In this document: one piece after another, positions 34,823-43,091 of the stretch
How the letters are laid out: each line of letters starts with the position of its first letter
Numbering within the stretch: position 1 is the first letter of the stretch
Program-made: the position numbers and the translations under genes
Notes under the pieces: generated by a model
Databases searched by the model: none
What the model saw: the letters and a program-made list of their open reading frames with translations, nothing else
Told to the model about the DNA's origin: nothing
Source of the DNA: Chryseobacterium sp. JAH
Lineage (GTDB): Bacteria; Bacteroidota; Bacteroidia; Flavobacteriales; Weeksellaceae
DNA length: 64,000 nucleotides
Assembly: GCF_001507335.1 (NCBI RefSeq)
Contig: NZ_LMAH01000002.1
Span: forward strand, 620,001 to 684,000
Reading direction: 5' to 3'

Positions 34823-34924
34823 ATGGATAAAATTTTATTATTTGTATTTAAATCTATCTAAATTTACGATAATCAGATTAAGATTCAATACGAAGCAATG
34901 ATAAATTTTTCTTAAATTTTCCGG

Positions 34925-35575
34925 TTACCATACTAAGTTGACAGAAACATCTTTTGTGTTTCCTTTAATTAATTTAAGCTTTCCATACTTTTCTTTATCA
35001 AAAACTTTATCATTCCAATACTCCAAATTAACGGAACCGAATTTGATCAATTTTCTATATTTACTTGAATCTATGATGTCTTTAAGACCATAATCGATTC
35101 TGAGATGATCTATTGATTTCAATTTCCCCAACCTGCTGTTATCAATCACATCCCTGTCCCAATAATCAATCTGCAGATTTCCAATTTTCTTTACTTTACC
35201 TGATTTTTCTCTTTCAAAACTATCGTAATATTCTATCTCAACAGTTCCAATATTTTTAATCTTACCGTATTTCAAATCACTCTTATCTAAAGTGTCCCAA
35301 TAGTCAATTTTTAAATGACCAATTTTTTTTAGCTTCCCAAATCGGTAAGCATCAAAATTTGCATCATCATAATAGTCGACCTCTCCATCAAAGTAGCCAT
35401 TTTGAAAGCCTGAAATCTCTCCATCCTGATTTATTTTGACAAGTACATCTTCAACCAATAGATCTACAGATTGTAACTCATAATTCTGTGCTGAAATATT
35501 TGCTTTAATCTGCGCAAAAGCCAAAGAATGAACAATCACAAATAAAAAAGGCAGAAAGTTTCTAAGATGTATCAT
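34925..35575 (-). CDS. Secreted protein built of about 24-residue repeats
   Basis: A 216-residue exported protein (signal peptide ending LAFAQ). From about residue 78 it contains five to six tandem repeats of about 24 residues, each beginning GKLKKIGHLKIDYWD or a variant (GKIKNIGTVEIEYYD, GKVKKIGNLQIDYWD, GKLKSIDHLRIDYGL), followed by a short charged turn. The alternating pattern predicts a small beta-solenoid or sheet. I do not recognise the family. It starts 3 bp after the stop of the GreA-like gene, so the two are co-transcribed. Confidence 0.75.
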   Translation of the reverse strand: MIHLRNFLPFLFVIVHSLAFAQIKANISAQNYELQSVDLLVEDVLVKINQDGEISGFQNGYFDGEVDYYDDANFDAYRFGKLKKIGHLKIDYWDTLDKSDLKYGKIKNIGTVEIEYYDSFEREKSGKVKKIGNLQIDYWDRDVIDNSRLGKLKSIDHLRIDYGLKDIIDSSKYRKLIKFGSVNLEYWNDKVFDKEKYGKLKLIKGNTKDVSVNLVW

Positions 35576-35578
35576 ATT

Positions 35579-36019
35579 TTAACTGATTTCTTCAATGATT
35601 TGAGTGACATTATTGATGACAAATATTTCAGCTATTTTCTTGCCAAACATTGCTTTTGATAAAGGAGATTCACTCGAGATAGTCATTATTTTCATATTCT
35701 CTACCACAATCTCTCCTGCAGAAACGGAAATATAGAAAAAACCATTTTTTAACTTCACCAAAGCTCCGTTCTGTACTTTGTCACATGTTTCCGTATTTAT
35801 CTTTTTTAGAAAATCCTGCTGATTCAACGTTTCGTTCAATTGCCTTTGTACGTTGTTGATTTCCTGCTGCAACATTTCACGACCTGTTTCGTATTTGTCA
35901 CCCATTGAACTTTTAGTATCATTACTAGAAGCGCGTGTTTCCGCAATTAAATTTTCAAAAACAAGAATTTTTGCTGAAATTTTATCCTTAAGAGCCTGTA
36001 GTATTTCCTTTTTATTCAT
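35579..36019 (-). CDS. GreA/GreB-like protein
   Basis: A 146-residue protein laid out like Gre factors: an N-terminal helical hairpin (about 1-75, with RASSNDTKSSMGDKYETGRE) and a C-terminal beta-domain ending in ISSESPLSKAMFGKKIAEIF, which matches the SPLG-x-AL-x-GKK segment of GreA/GreB. Homologues are often labelled 3-oxoacyl-ACP synthase, for which there is no catalytic motif here. Gre factors rescue stalled RNA polymerase through acidic tip residues; the tip here (around NDTKSSMGD) has one or two acidic residues, so cleavage activity is uncertain. Confidence 0.65.
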   Translation of the reverse strand: MNKKEILQALKDKISAKILVFENLIAETRASSNDTKSSMGDKYETGREMLQQEINNVQRQLNETLNQQDFLKKINTETCDKVQNGALVKLKNGFFYISVSAGEIVVENMKIMTISSESPLSKAMFGKKIAEIFVINNVTQIIEEIS

Positions 36020-36132
36020 TTTGAAACTGATCTTTGATTTTTTATAATTAAATACAAAATGTAAACGATGCTTAATGAAGCAGTTTGAAACATTAAATTT
36101 TGGGTAAACCCATTTTTACTTCTTAAAATGAA

Positions 36133-36150
36133 AGCGGACTAAAGTCCGCT
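36133..36150. repeat. Perfect hairpin, dispersed repeat
   Basis: AGCGGACT and AGTCCGCT separated by AA, followed by CCTATTGATATT. I recall this GCGGAC hairpin between many flavobacterial genes. It is 38 bp past the GH13 stop codon and may double as a terminator on the minus strand, where only a weak T-rich tail follows. Confidence 0.55.
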
Positions 36151-36187
36151 CCTATTGATATTAAAATATTCAAGGGTAATTTATATC

Positions 36188-37534
36188 TTATTTTTCAAAA
36201 ACAGCAAAATCACCAACTTTAAAATTAAAATCTTTTCCTTCCCTGAAATCTCGTTTTGTTTTATCAAACACATTTGTAAAGTTTCCATTTACATTATCAT
36301 CCTGAATGCTAAAATTGACGGGTTCTTTTGAAAAATTTAAAACAACTAAAACCTCATCATTTCCATTTTTTCTTACATACGCCAAGATTTTATCATTAGC
36401 AGTTGTGTTAAGAAGAAAAGTTGAAACTGCAGAATCTCCTCCTCGCAGTGCCGGATTTGATGATTTTAAATTTAATAAAGTTTGATAGAAATCTGCCATT
36501 TCATACTTGCCGTTCCAGCCGATGACATCTTTTTCGAAAAACTCTAATCTCTTCATGTTTGGAAGTTCCTGACCTGAATATAAAAGCGGAATTCCGTTCC
36601 AGGTTGCAGAGAATACGGCCATGGGTTTTGTGATATCACCGTATTTCTCAAACTCTGTCCCATTCCATGAATTTTCATCATGATTGGTAGTAAACCAAGC
36701 TCTCATGGACGAATCTCCTATTGCAGAATATTTTTTAAGCAAATCTGTAAGCTCTGTTATTGGTTCATTTTTTTTGTAGTAATCAGCAGATTTGTGCATC
36801 CATTTCCATGAATAGCTTGCATCGAAAACTTTACCATAATCAGGATTTTCGAGCTCATCGTATTCTCCTATAAAGAAAAGAGGCTTCAGTTTTTCAACTT
36901 CAGGTCTTGCCTCAATCCAAAAATCCACTTCTACCCATGAAGCTAAATCACATCTAAAACCATCGATATTGGTTTCTTCCACCCAAAATTTCATGGCCTC
37001 TATCATAGCTGTTCTCATCTCCTTATTTTTGTAATCCAGTTCGATGATATCATCCATTCCGGAAGCTTTGTGGAAACTTCCGTCAGGATCTTTCAAGTAA
37101 AACTCAGAATGCGTTTTTGTCCAAACATGATCCCAGCCCGTATGATTGGCCACCCAGTCGATTATGACTTTAAAACCTAAACGGTGCGCTTCATTCACCA
37201 TATGTTTAAATTCGTTCATGGTTCCGAATTCCGGATTAATGGAAGTATAATCTGATGCAGCATACTGACTTCCCAAACTACCTTTTTTGTTGAGTTGGGC
37301 AATAGGTGTAACAGGCATAAACCAAAGAGTTTTTACACCCATATTTTTAAGGCGTGGCATTTCTTTCTCGAATGCTTTAAAAGTTCCTTCATCAGTATAT
37401 TGCCTTAGGTTGACTTCATAAATATTAGTGGTATGTTTCCATTCTGTAGGTAAATCCATATTCTTTTTAATGTTTTTAGTGGTACAGGAGAGAAGTCCCA
37501 GACCGGCAGTTGCGAGTAAAATTGCTTTCCTCAT
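36188..37534 (-). CDS. GH13 alpha-amylase family lipoprotein
   Basis: A 448-residue lipoprotein (lipobox LLSC, Cys17) with a glycoside hydrolase family 13 barrel. The four conserved regions can be read: VIIDWVANHTG, DGFRCDLASWV (nucleophile Asp), PLFFIGEYDE (acid/base Glu) and FTTNHDENS (transition-state Asp). A C-terminal beta-domain ends the chain. It hydrolyses or rearranges alpha-glucans and should be tethered to the outer membrane or periplasm. No SusCD pair or transporter lies nearby, so it is not part of a large polysaccharide locus here. Confidence 0.92.
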   Translation of the reverse strand: MRKAILLATAGLGLLSCTTKNIKKNMDLPTEWKHTTNIYEVNLRQYTDEGTFKAFEKEMPRLKNMGVKTLWFMPVTPIAQLNKKGSLGSQYAASDYTSINPEFGTMNEFKHMVNEAHRLGFKVIIDWVANHTGWDHVWTKTHSEFYLKDPDGSFHKASGMDDIIELDYKNKEMRTAMIEAMKFWVEETNIDGFRCDLASWVEVDFWIEARPEVEKLKPLFFIGEYDELENPDYGKVFDASYSWKWMHKSADYYKKNEPITELTDLLKKYSAIGDSSMRAWFTTNHDENSWNGTEFEKYGDITKPMAVFSATWNGIPLLYSGQELPNMKRLEFFEKDVIGWNGKYEMADFYQTLLNLKSSNPALRGGDSAVSTFLLNTTANDKILAYVRKNGNDEVLVVLNFSKEPVNFSIQDDNVNGNFTNVFDKTKRDFREGKDFNFKVGDFAVFEK

Positions 37535-37649
37535 ATGCTTTGTTTTAACAAAAATAGGAATTTGAAGATGTAAAACGGAACTGTAACTGGGAAATTTGCC
37601 GCTGTGGCTTATTTTTTCTTATGCAAACCATATATTAGAGAGTCTTAAT

Positions 37650-37741
37650 CCTAGCCCCGGTAGAAACGGTTACCCCGCACCAACAAGGGGCTATGGCAAT
37701 GGCGCAAGGAGTAAGAGTGGATGACGCGAAATAGCTCCTTA
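37650..37741. repeat. GC-rich multi-helix intergenic element (AGCCCCG family)
   Basis: Opens with ATCCTAGCCCCGGTAGAAACGG. Helices visible are TAGCCCC/GGGGCTA (37652-37658 with 37687-37693) enclosing CCG/CGG, and AAGGAG/CTCCTT (37706-37711 with 37735-37740) enclosing GTGGATGACGCGAAATAG. The AGCCCCG(A/G)TAGAA(A/G)CGG opening is a motif I recall from many flavobacterial intergenic regions. It sits between the GH13 gene and the pRiA4b-like gene, both minus strand. Whether it is the Rfam Flavo-1 RNA is a guess that needs a covariance search. Confidence 0.6.
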
Positions 37742-37786
37742 GAACGTTGGATCGCTCGGAGACTTTTATATTATTTTCAAAAAAAA

Positions 37787-37813
37787 AGCCCTGAAACTTT
37801 TATATTCAGGGCT
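37787..37813 (-). terminator. Terminator of the pRiA4b-like gene
   Basis: Perfect 9-bp stem AGCCCTGAA / TTCAGGGCT with minus-strand T tract, 8 bp past the stop. Confidence 0.85.
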
Positions 37814-37821
37814 ATATTATT

Positions 37822-38418
37822 TTAAATTCTGTCATCGTCGCTGTCATCTTCGTCATCGAAAACATCATCGTTGTAATCGTCGTCTTCATCATCAAAACTG
37901 TCATCATCTTCATCTGCAAAACTGTTTCCTCCACCAAAATCATCATCAAAACCAAAGTCATCATCTATTAAAGGCATTGCTGATTTTTTATTTTTTGAAC
38001 CAGCCCCGCTTTTGCTTGGAGCTTTTAAAGGAGCATTACCAAATCTGAAAACGGTAATCGGATAATTAACCCCTTTTGTTTCGTCAACCACCTCTACCAA
38101 TTCGCAGAAAAACTCCCAAAGGTCAAGTAAACCGTACTGAAACTGTGCTTTATCACCTGCAGTTTCAAATGCTTCATCGATGTAAACGTCTGACATAATC
38201 TCGCCATCACCTTCATCACTCATATCTTCCAAAGGAACACTCTTCACAATGGTACCATCTTCTTCAAGGAGATTAAACGTAGAAAGCTCATCACCACTGA
38301 GGTTAAATGCACTTTTGATTCCTAAATGAAGGTTCCACAGGGTTTGTTTTCCTTTTATTTCAACATCACGGAAAATATCTTCTTTTGTATCTAATATTAC
38401 ACGGATTTTGTAAACCAT
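37822..38418 (-). CDS. Plasmid pRiA4b ORF-3-like protein with acidic tail
   Basis: A 198-residue protein. The first 130 residues match the pRiA4b ORF-3-like fold (YKIRVILDTKEDIFRDVEIK, TLWNLHLGIKSAFNL, AQFQYGLLDLWEFFCELVEV). The last 50 residues are almost all Asp, Glu, Gly, Phe and Ser, including runs such as DDEDDDYNDDVFDDEDD, giving a very strong negative charge. Despite the family name there is no transposon or plasmid gene around. Function unknown; the tail could mimic nucleic acid or bind a basic partner. Single gene with its own terminator; -7 box at 38472-38479. Confidence 0.85.
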   Translation of the reverse strand: MVYKIRVILDTKEDIFRDVEIKGKQTLWNLHLGIKSAFNLSGDELSTFNLLEEDGTIVKSVPLEDMSDEGDGEIMSDVYIDEAFETAGDKAQFQYGLLDLWEFFCELVEVVDETKGVNYPITVFRFGNAPLKAPSKSGAGSKNKKSAMPLIDDDFGFDDDFGGGNSFADEDDDSFDDEDDDYNDDVFDDEDDSDDDRI

Positions 38419-38471
38419 ATCACTATTCCAATTTCTATTTTTACCTTATTTCTATTGATCAATTTCTGTTG

Positions 38472-38479
38472 CAAATATA
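38472..38479 (-). promoter_or_regulatory. Candidate -7 box for the pRiA4b-like gene
   Basis: Minus strand TATATTTG, full match to TAnnTTTG, 53 bp upstream of the ATG. No -33 element is seen. Confidence 0.4.
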
Positions 38480-38551
38480 TAATAAATGAGATTTTAGAAA
38501 AGAATATTTAATGAATTTTTAGAATTTTTTTTTGCTTACATTTTACACGCA

Positions 38552-39583
38552 TTATTTGCTTTTTTCTAGCATAAAGCTGAATTTAGTACCTTCAAGATAT
38601 ACACTTTCTACGGTAATGTTTTCGTTATGAGCTTCTAATATATGCTTCACGATTGCCAATCCAAGACCTGAACCGCCCTGTCTGCGGCTTCGGCTGGTTT
38701 CTACGCGGTAAAAACGCTCGAAGATCCTTGGGAGAAGTTCTTCTTTAATTCCCATTCCATTGTCTATCACTTCGATGAGCACTTTATTTCTGAGAATACT
38801 TGTTTTAACAACCACTTTAGCTTCCTGTCTGTTAGCATAATGTATTGCATTTGAAATAAGGTTAATAAAAACCTGGGAAATTTTTTGTTTGTCGGCTTCT
38901 ACAAAAATCTGGCTGTGTAACGTCTGCAGTTGCAAAACGGTATTGTTTTTCTCAGCTTCCAAATCGAGAAGATCGAAAATTTCTTTCACTAAAATATTAA
39001 CATCAAATTTTGAAACGGTAAGGTTGATTTCTCCGGCTTCCAGTCTGTTAATCATATCTAGATCATTAACGATTGCAATCAGTCTTTCTACAGAAATACC
39101 GATTCTTTCAAGATATTTATCTCTTATATTAAGATTATCTACACCACCTTCACTCAAGGTTTCTACATATCCCTGGATGGAAAAAAGCGGAGTTTTGAGC
39201 TCATGAGAAACATTTCCGATATACTCTTTACGATAACTTTCCATTTTCTTCATCACTTCCATCTCGGTGACTTTCTGCTGGTTAAAATCGGAAAACCTTT
39301 CACCCAATTCTTTTAAAGTGATGTTTTCCTGATTATCATAGATGATCTCTTCCGGTAAAATTTTGGAAATATTTCTTACCTGTTTTTTGGCGTAGTAACT
39401 GAAAAGCAATTCGAGAACCACATAATTAACCACAAACATAATTAATACACATAATATAAAGCCGATTTTAAAAAAAGAATTCTTATCGTACTTTTCATTA
39501 AGTGTATCAAAAATGATTACTAAAACAAGCATCACCAATGTCAAAAGACATGATGAGATAAAACTAAGTCTGTAAAATCTCAA
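38552..39583 (-). CDS. Sensor histidine kinase, PhoR-like
   Basis: A 343-residue membrane kinase. Two N-terminal transmembrane helices (about 7-27 and 41-63) with almost no periplasmic loop, then a linker and the catalytic core: H-box SHELKTPLFS, N-box FINLISNAIHY, G1 DNGMGIKEE, F-box FERFYRV and G2 GGSGLGLAIVKH. The lack of a periplasmic domain and the core sequence fit PhoR-type kinases, which sense phosphate status through the transporter; that ligand is inference. It is encoded 48 bp downstream of its response regulator. Confidence 0.9.
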   Translation of the reverse strand: MRFYRLSFISSCLLTLVMLVLVIIFDTLNEKYDKNSFFKIGFILCVLIMFVVNYVVLELLFSYYAKKQVRNISKILPEEIIYDNQENITLKELGERFSDFNQQKVTEMEVMKKMESYRKEYIGNVSHELKTPLFSIQGYVETLSEGGVDNLNIRDKYLERIGISVERLIAIVNDLDMINRLEAGEINLTVSKFDVNILVKEIFDLLDLEAEKNNTVLQLQTLHSQIFVEADKQKISQVFINLISNAIHYANRQEAKVVVKTSILRNKVLIEVIDNGMGIKEELLPRIFERFYRVETSRSRRQGGSGLGLAIVKHILEAHNENITVESVYLEGTKFSFMLEKSK

Positions 39584-39631
39584 TTTTACAAATATTTTAA
39601 GGGTTATAAGTTAAAGATAGGAATTTTTGAA

Positions 39632-40315
39632 TTAAACAATGAGTTTATATCCTATTCCTTTTAAGGTCTGAATGGTGTTGATTCCTAATTTTTCTCTTAG
39701 TCTTCTGATGTGCACGTCAATTGTTCTTTCACCTACGATAACATCATTTCCCCAAACTCTTTCTAAAATTTCTTCTCTTTTGAATACTTTCTCAGTGTTT
39801 GAAGCTAAAAGATATAGAAGGTCAAATTCTTTTTTGGGAAGTAAAAACTGCTGTCCGCTTTTTGAAACTCTAAAGTTATCCTTATCTATTACCAAATCTC
39901 CTACCTCAATTAATTTTGCATTATCAGACACCTGAGAAGTCAGCTGTAATAAAGCGTTTACTTTTGAGATTAAGATTTTCGGTTTAATAAGCTTTACGAT
40001 ATAATCATTAGCACCTGCCTGAAAACCTGCCAACTGAGAAAATTCTTCACTTCGTGCAGAAAGAAAAACGATCAAACTTTTTTGAAGTTCTTTTACTTTA
40101 CGTAGTTCCTGACAAGTTTCGATACCATCTTTTTCAGGCATCATGACATCTAATAAGATAAGGTCAGGGATAATTTCTTTGGCTTTCTCTATACCTTCGT
40201 TTCCGTTTGTAGCGGTGGTCACATCGTAGCCTTCTTTTTCTAAATTGTATGAAAGAATTTCGAGAATATCCAGTTCATCATCAATTAATAGAATCTTTTT
40301 TTGGTTCATTTTCAT
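39632..40315 (-). CDS. Response regulator, OmpR/PhoB family
   Basis: A 227-residue regulator with a receiver domain (phospho-acceptor Asp56 in LILLDVMMPEKDG, switch Ser in VFLSARSEE) and a winged-helix DNA-binding domain ending RTIDVHIRRLREKLG...LKGIGYKL. The receiver has Lys108 followed by Leu where almost all family members have Lys-Pro (YIVKLIKPK), a small oddity. PhoB-like by overall sequence. It starts the regulator-kinase operon and diverges from a TonB receptor gene, so that pair of genes is a natural target. ATG at 40309 is an equally possible start. Confidence 0.92.
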   Translation of the reverse strand: MKMNQKKILLIDDELDILEILSYNLEKEGYDVTTATNGNEGIEKAKEIIPDLILLDVMMPEKDGIETCQELRKVKELQKSLIVFLSARSEEFSQLAGFQAGANDYIVKLIKPKILISKVNALLQLTSQVSDNAKLIEVGDLVIDKDNFRVSKSGQQFLLPKKEFDLLYLLASNTEKVFKREEILERVWGNDVIVGERTIDVHIRRLREKLGINTIQTLKGIGYKLIV

Positions 40316-40326
40316 TTTTTACAATT

Positions 40327-40334
40327 CAAAGTTA
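40327..40334 (-). promoter_or_regulatory. Candidate -7 box for the response regulator gene
   Basis: Minus strand TAACTTTG, full match to TAnnTTTG, 11 bp upstream of the ATG at 40315; a short leader. Confidence 0.4.
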
Positions 40335-40407
40335 ACAAAATTTAAGCAACACGATTGATAATTAGTTTTCATTCACATAAACTTAATATTACAGGACATT
40401 TCGTAAT

Positions 40408-40440
40408 GTTTAGTTAAGAAATATTTAAAACTAACTAAAC
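40408..40440. promoter_or_regulatory. Dyad-symmetric operator candidate
   Basis: GTTTAGTTA (40408-40416) and TAACTAAAC (40432-40440) are perfect inverted repeats of 9 bp with a 15-bp AT-rich spacer, midway between the divergent response regulator and TonB receptor genes. No T tract follows, so it is not a terminator. A protein-binding site is the likely meaning; which protein is inference. Confidence 0.5.
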
Positions 40441-40496
40441 CATTTCCAACCCATTTGTTTTATTCCTTTGCACCGAAAGTAATTAGTAAAAAAGAA

Positions 40497-43058
40497 ATGA
40501 ATTTTAGAAAACTGAGTATCGCTGTATTGTTCCTTACAACTTCCGGAACTTTATTTTACGCTCAAGAAAAAAACGACACTGTAAAGAACGAAAAAAAAAT
40601 TGAAGGTGTTGTAATTCAAGGTACCACTAAAAAAGGAGGTGAAGCAAACATCATCAGCGTACAGAGAAAATCTGTTGAAGTGATAGAAAGAGTAGGTTCT
40701 GTACAGCTTGAAAAACAAGGTGTAGGTGATGTCTCGGTTGCAGTAACTAAAGCAACAGGTTCACAAAAACAGGAAGGTAGCGGACAAATCTTCATCCGTG
40801 GTCTTGGTGACCGTAACAACTCAACAACAATTAACGGACTTCAGGTTCCTTCAAACGATCCTTTATTCAAAAATATCGATTTAAGCATCATTAAAACCGA
40901 TATGATTGATTTTGTAGGATTAGAAAAAGTATACAACCCGAAACTTTGGGGAGATATGTCTGGAGCTAACGTTGATATAGTAACAAAAGTATACACAGGA
41001 AAACCTTACTTCAAGGTTAATTTAGGATCTTCTGTAAACTTCAACGCAATTCAGAAGAATAATTATTTCTTACAAGACGGACCAAACTATTTTGGCTCGG
41101 AAATTTTGAAGAAACCATCTAAAAATGCTGTATTAAATAGAGGATATGTTTTCACCACTTCTTTAAAAAATCAGGAAATAAACAATCCTTTTAACTCTGC
41201 ATTAAGTTTTGATTTTGGAACTAATTTTAAGATTGGAGAACAAGGCAAATTAAGCATTTTCGGATTTGGAGGATTTGATAACAGCTACGATTATTTCCAG
41301 GGAAACACCGGTGGTTCATTTGATACTGCAAAGGGGCCTAATAAAATCTATGACAATTCTGAAGAATTTAAATATACCACCAATACTACAGGTCTAGTAA
41401 ATATCAATTATAAAATTAATTCTAACCACAATATCAATCTGTCTTCAAATTACATCCACACTACTGAGCAAAAACTTGGTAACTATAACGGATACAACAG
41501 AGATTATTATGATGTGGATGTATCTCAGGATCGATATGTTACGCAATTAAGACGTGCGACATACAGAACCAATGACTTACTAGTAAATCAACTTAGGGGC
41601 GAGCACACAATCACCGAACCACTAAAAATAAGTTGGAACATTGGTTTTAACAGACTTGACAGTAGAAGACCTGATAGACAGCAAAATGTAACAATTTATG
41701 ATAAACTTAATAATACCAGTTTCTTTGCAAGCTCTAACCCAGGTGCTAACAACAGATATTATGATAGGTTATTAGAAAATGATTATGTAGGAGATTTACA
41801 TGCCGACTACAAACTTGGTGAGAAAGCTAAAATTACTCTAGGCTATAGCGGAAGATACAAGGATAGTGATTTTAAAGCAACTCAATATAACTTCAGGATT
41901 CTACCTGTACAAGGCTCTTATTTTGTAGACCCCAACAATTATGATTCTTTCTTTAACAATGCCAATTACCAAGCGGGGGGATTCTTTGATATTGTTACGT
42001 TTAGAGGTGATATAAAATCTAATGAAAATGCCTTCGTACCTCAGTATTTCACTTCAGAAATCATGAACAACGCGGGATATTTGAACGTGGATTATAAATT
42101 CTCTGAAAAACTAACCGCACAGGTAGGAGTACGTTACGATAACCTGAAACAAGAAATCATTTACAACACCGCTCTATTTGCAGATGGAGGAAAAGTCAAT
42201 AAAGATTATTCTAAAATTTTACCGGCATTCAACTTAAAATATAGTCTGAATGACAAACACAATTTAAGATTAGCAGGTTCAAAAACATATACTACGCCAT
42301 TACTATTGGAGGTTGCTCCTTTTGAATATGAAGATATAGATGAATCAAGTATTGGTAACAGAGACGCTTATCTTGCAGACAATTACAATGTTGATTTGAA
42401 ATGGGAATGGTTCCCGAAGAAAAACGAACTGATCTCAGTTACCGCTTTTGGTAAACTTATCGAAAATCCTTTAGCAAGAGTAGTAATTGCTTCGTCTTCA
42501 AACTCAGTTTCATTTATTAATGTTGGAGACAAAGGTAGAGTTTTTGGTTTGGAAGCAGAAGTAAGAAAAGATATCTATGATTCTGGTAAAACAAGACTTT
42601 ATACCTTCTTAAACGGAACATATCTAAATACAGAACAGGATCTTGATGATCAAAAAGTAATACGAGAAAACCGAAACAGTAAGTTTAGCGTAAACTTTAA
42701 TTCAGATAAAGATAAAATACAAGGAGCTTCAGAATTTTTAGCTAATGCCAACTTGGGTATTGAGCAAAAATGGGGAAACAAAAATACGATGGATTTTGTA
42801 GTCTCTTACTCTTATATCTCTGATAATGTATATGCTATTGGTACTTTAGAAAAAGGCAATTTGGTAGACAAGGCATTCAGTACGCTAGATGCAACTGTCA
42901 AAATTAAATTAGCCAACGGAATGGGCTTCTCTGTAAATGGAAGAAACTTGCTTAATCCCTATTTCACTAGAGTTCAGGACAACAGTGTAGGCGAACAAAT
43001 TTCTAGAAAATATAAAAGAGGAGCTGGTATAGGTGCTAGCGTTTCTTACGAATTTTAA
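40497..43058 (+). CDS. TonB-dependent receptor next to PhoBR-like system
   Basis: About 853 residues from the ATG at 40497 (MNFRKLSIAVLFLTTSG, signal peptide ending FYAQ); a TTG 14 codons upstream is less likely. The plug begins KIEGVVIQGTTKKGGEANII with a short N-terminal strand but no carboxypeptidase-like domain. Plug landmarks are GQIFIRGLGDRNNSTTINGL and GDMSGANVDIVTK, followed by a long barrel ending GASVSYEF with terminal Phe. Not SusC-like. It forms an operon with the lipoprotein 33 bp downstream and diverges from a PhoB-like regulator, hinting at phosphate-related import; the ligand is unknown. Confidence 0.9.
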   Translation: MNFRKLSIAVLFLTTSGTLFYAQEKNDTVKNEKKIEGVVIQGTTKKGGEANIISVQRKSVEVIERVGSVQLEKQGVGDVSVAVTKATGSQKQEGSGQIFIRGLGDRNNSTTINGLQVPSNDPLFKNIDLSIIKTDMIDFVGLEKVYNPKLWGDMSGANVDIVTKVYTGKPYFKVNLGSSVNFNAIQKNNYFLQDGPNYFGSEILKKPSKNAVLNRGYVFTTSLKNQEINNPFNSALSFDFGTNFKIGEQGKLSIFGFGGFDNSYDYFQGNTGGSFDTAKGPNKIYDNSEEFKYTTNTTGLVNINYKINSNHNINLSSNYIHTTEQKLGNYNGYNRDYYDVDVSQDRYVTQLRRATYRTNDLLVNQLRGEHTITEPLKISWNIGFNRLDSRRPDRQQNVTIYDKLNNTSFFASSNPGANNRYYDRLLENDYVGDLHADYKLGEKAKITLGYSGRYKDSDFKATQYNFRILPVQGSYFVDPNNYDSFFNNANYQAGGFFDIVTFRGDIKSNENAFVPQYFTSEIMNNAGYLNVDYKFSEKLTAQVGVRYDNLKQEIIYNTALFADGGKVNKDYSKILPAFNLKYSLNDKHNLRLAGSKTYTTPLLLEVAPFEYEDIDESSIGNRDAYLADNYNVDLKWEWFPKKNELISVTAFGKLIENPLARVVIASSSNSVSFINVGDKGRVFGLEAEVRKDIYDSGKTRLYTFLNGTYLNTEQDLDDQKVIRENRNSKFSVNFNSDKDKIQGASEFLANANLGIEQKWGNKNTMDFVVSYSYISDNVYAIGTLEKGNLVDKAFSTLDATVKIKLANGMGFSVNGRNLLNPYFTRVQDNSVGEQISRKYKRGAGIGASVSYEF

Positions 43059-43091
43059 ATTACTGAAAATAAATTATAAAAATATTATAAA

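Noticed and set aside
35579-36019. 3-oxoacyl-ACP synthase label for the 146-residue protein
   Set aside because: No thiolase fold or catalytic Cys; the C-terminus matches Gre factors.
37822-38418. Evidence for a plasmid or transposon from the pRiA4b name
   Set aside because: The family is common on chromosomes; no transposase, inverted ends or plasmid genes are nearby.
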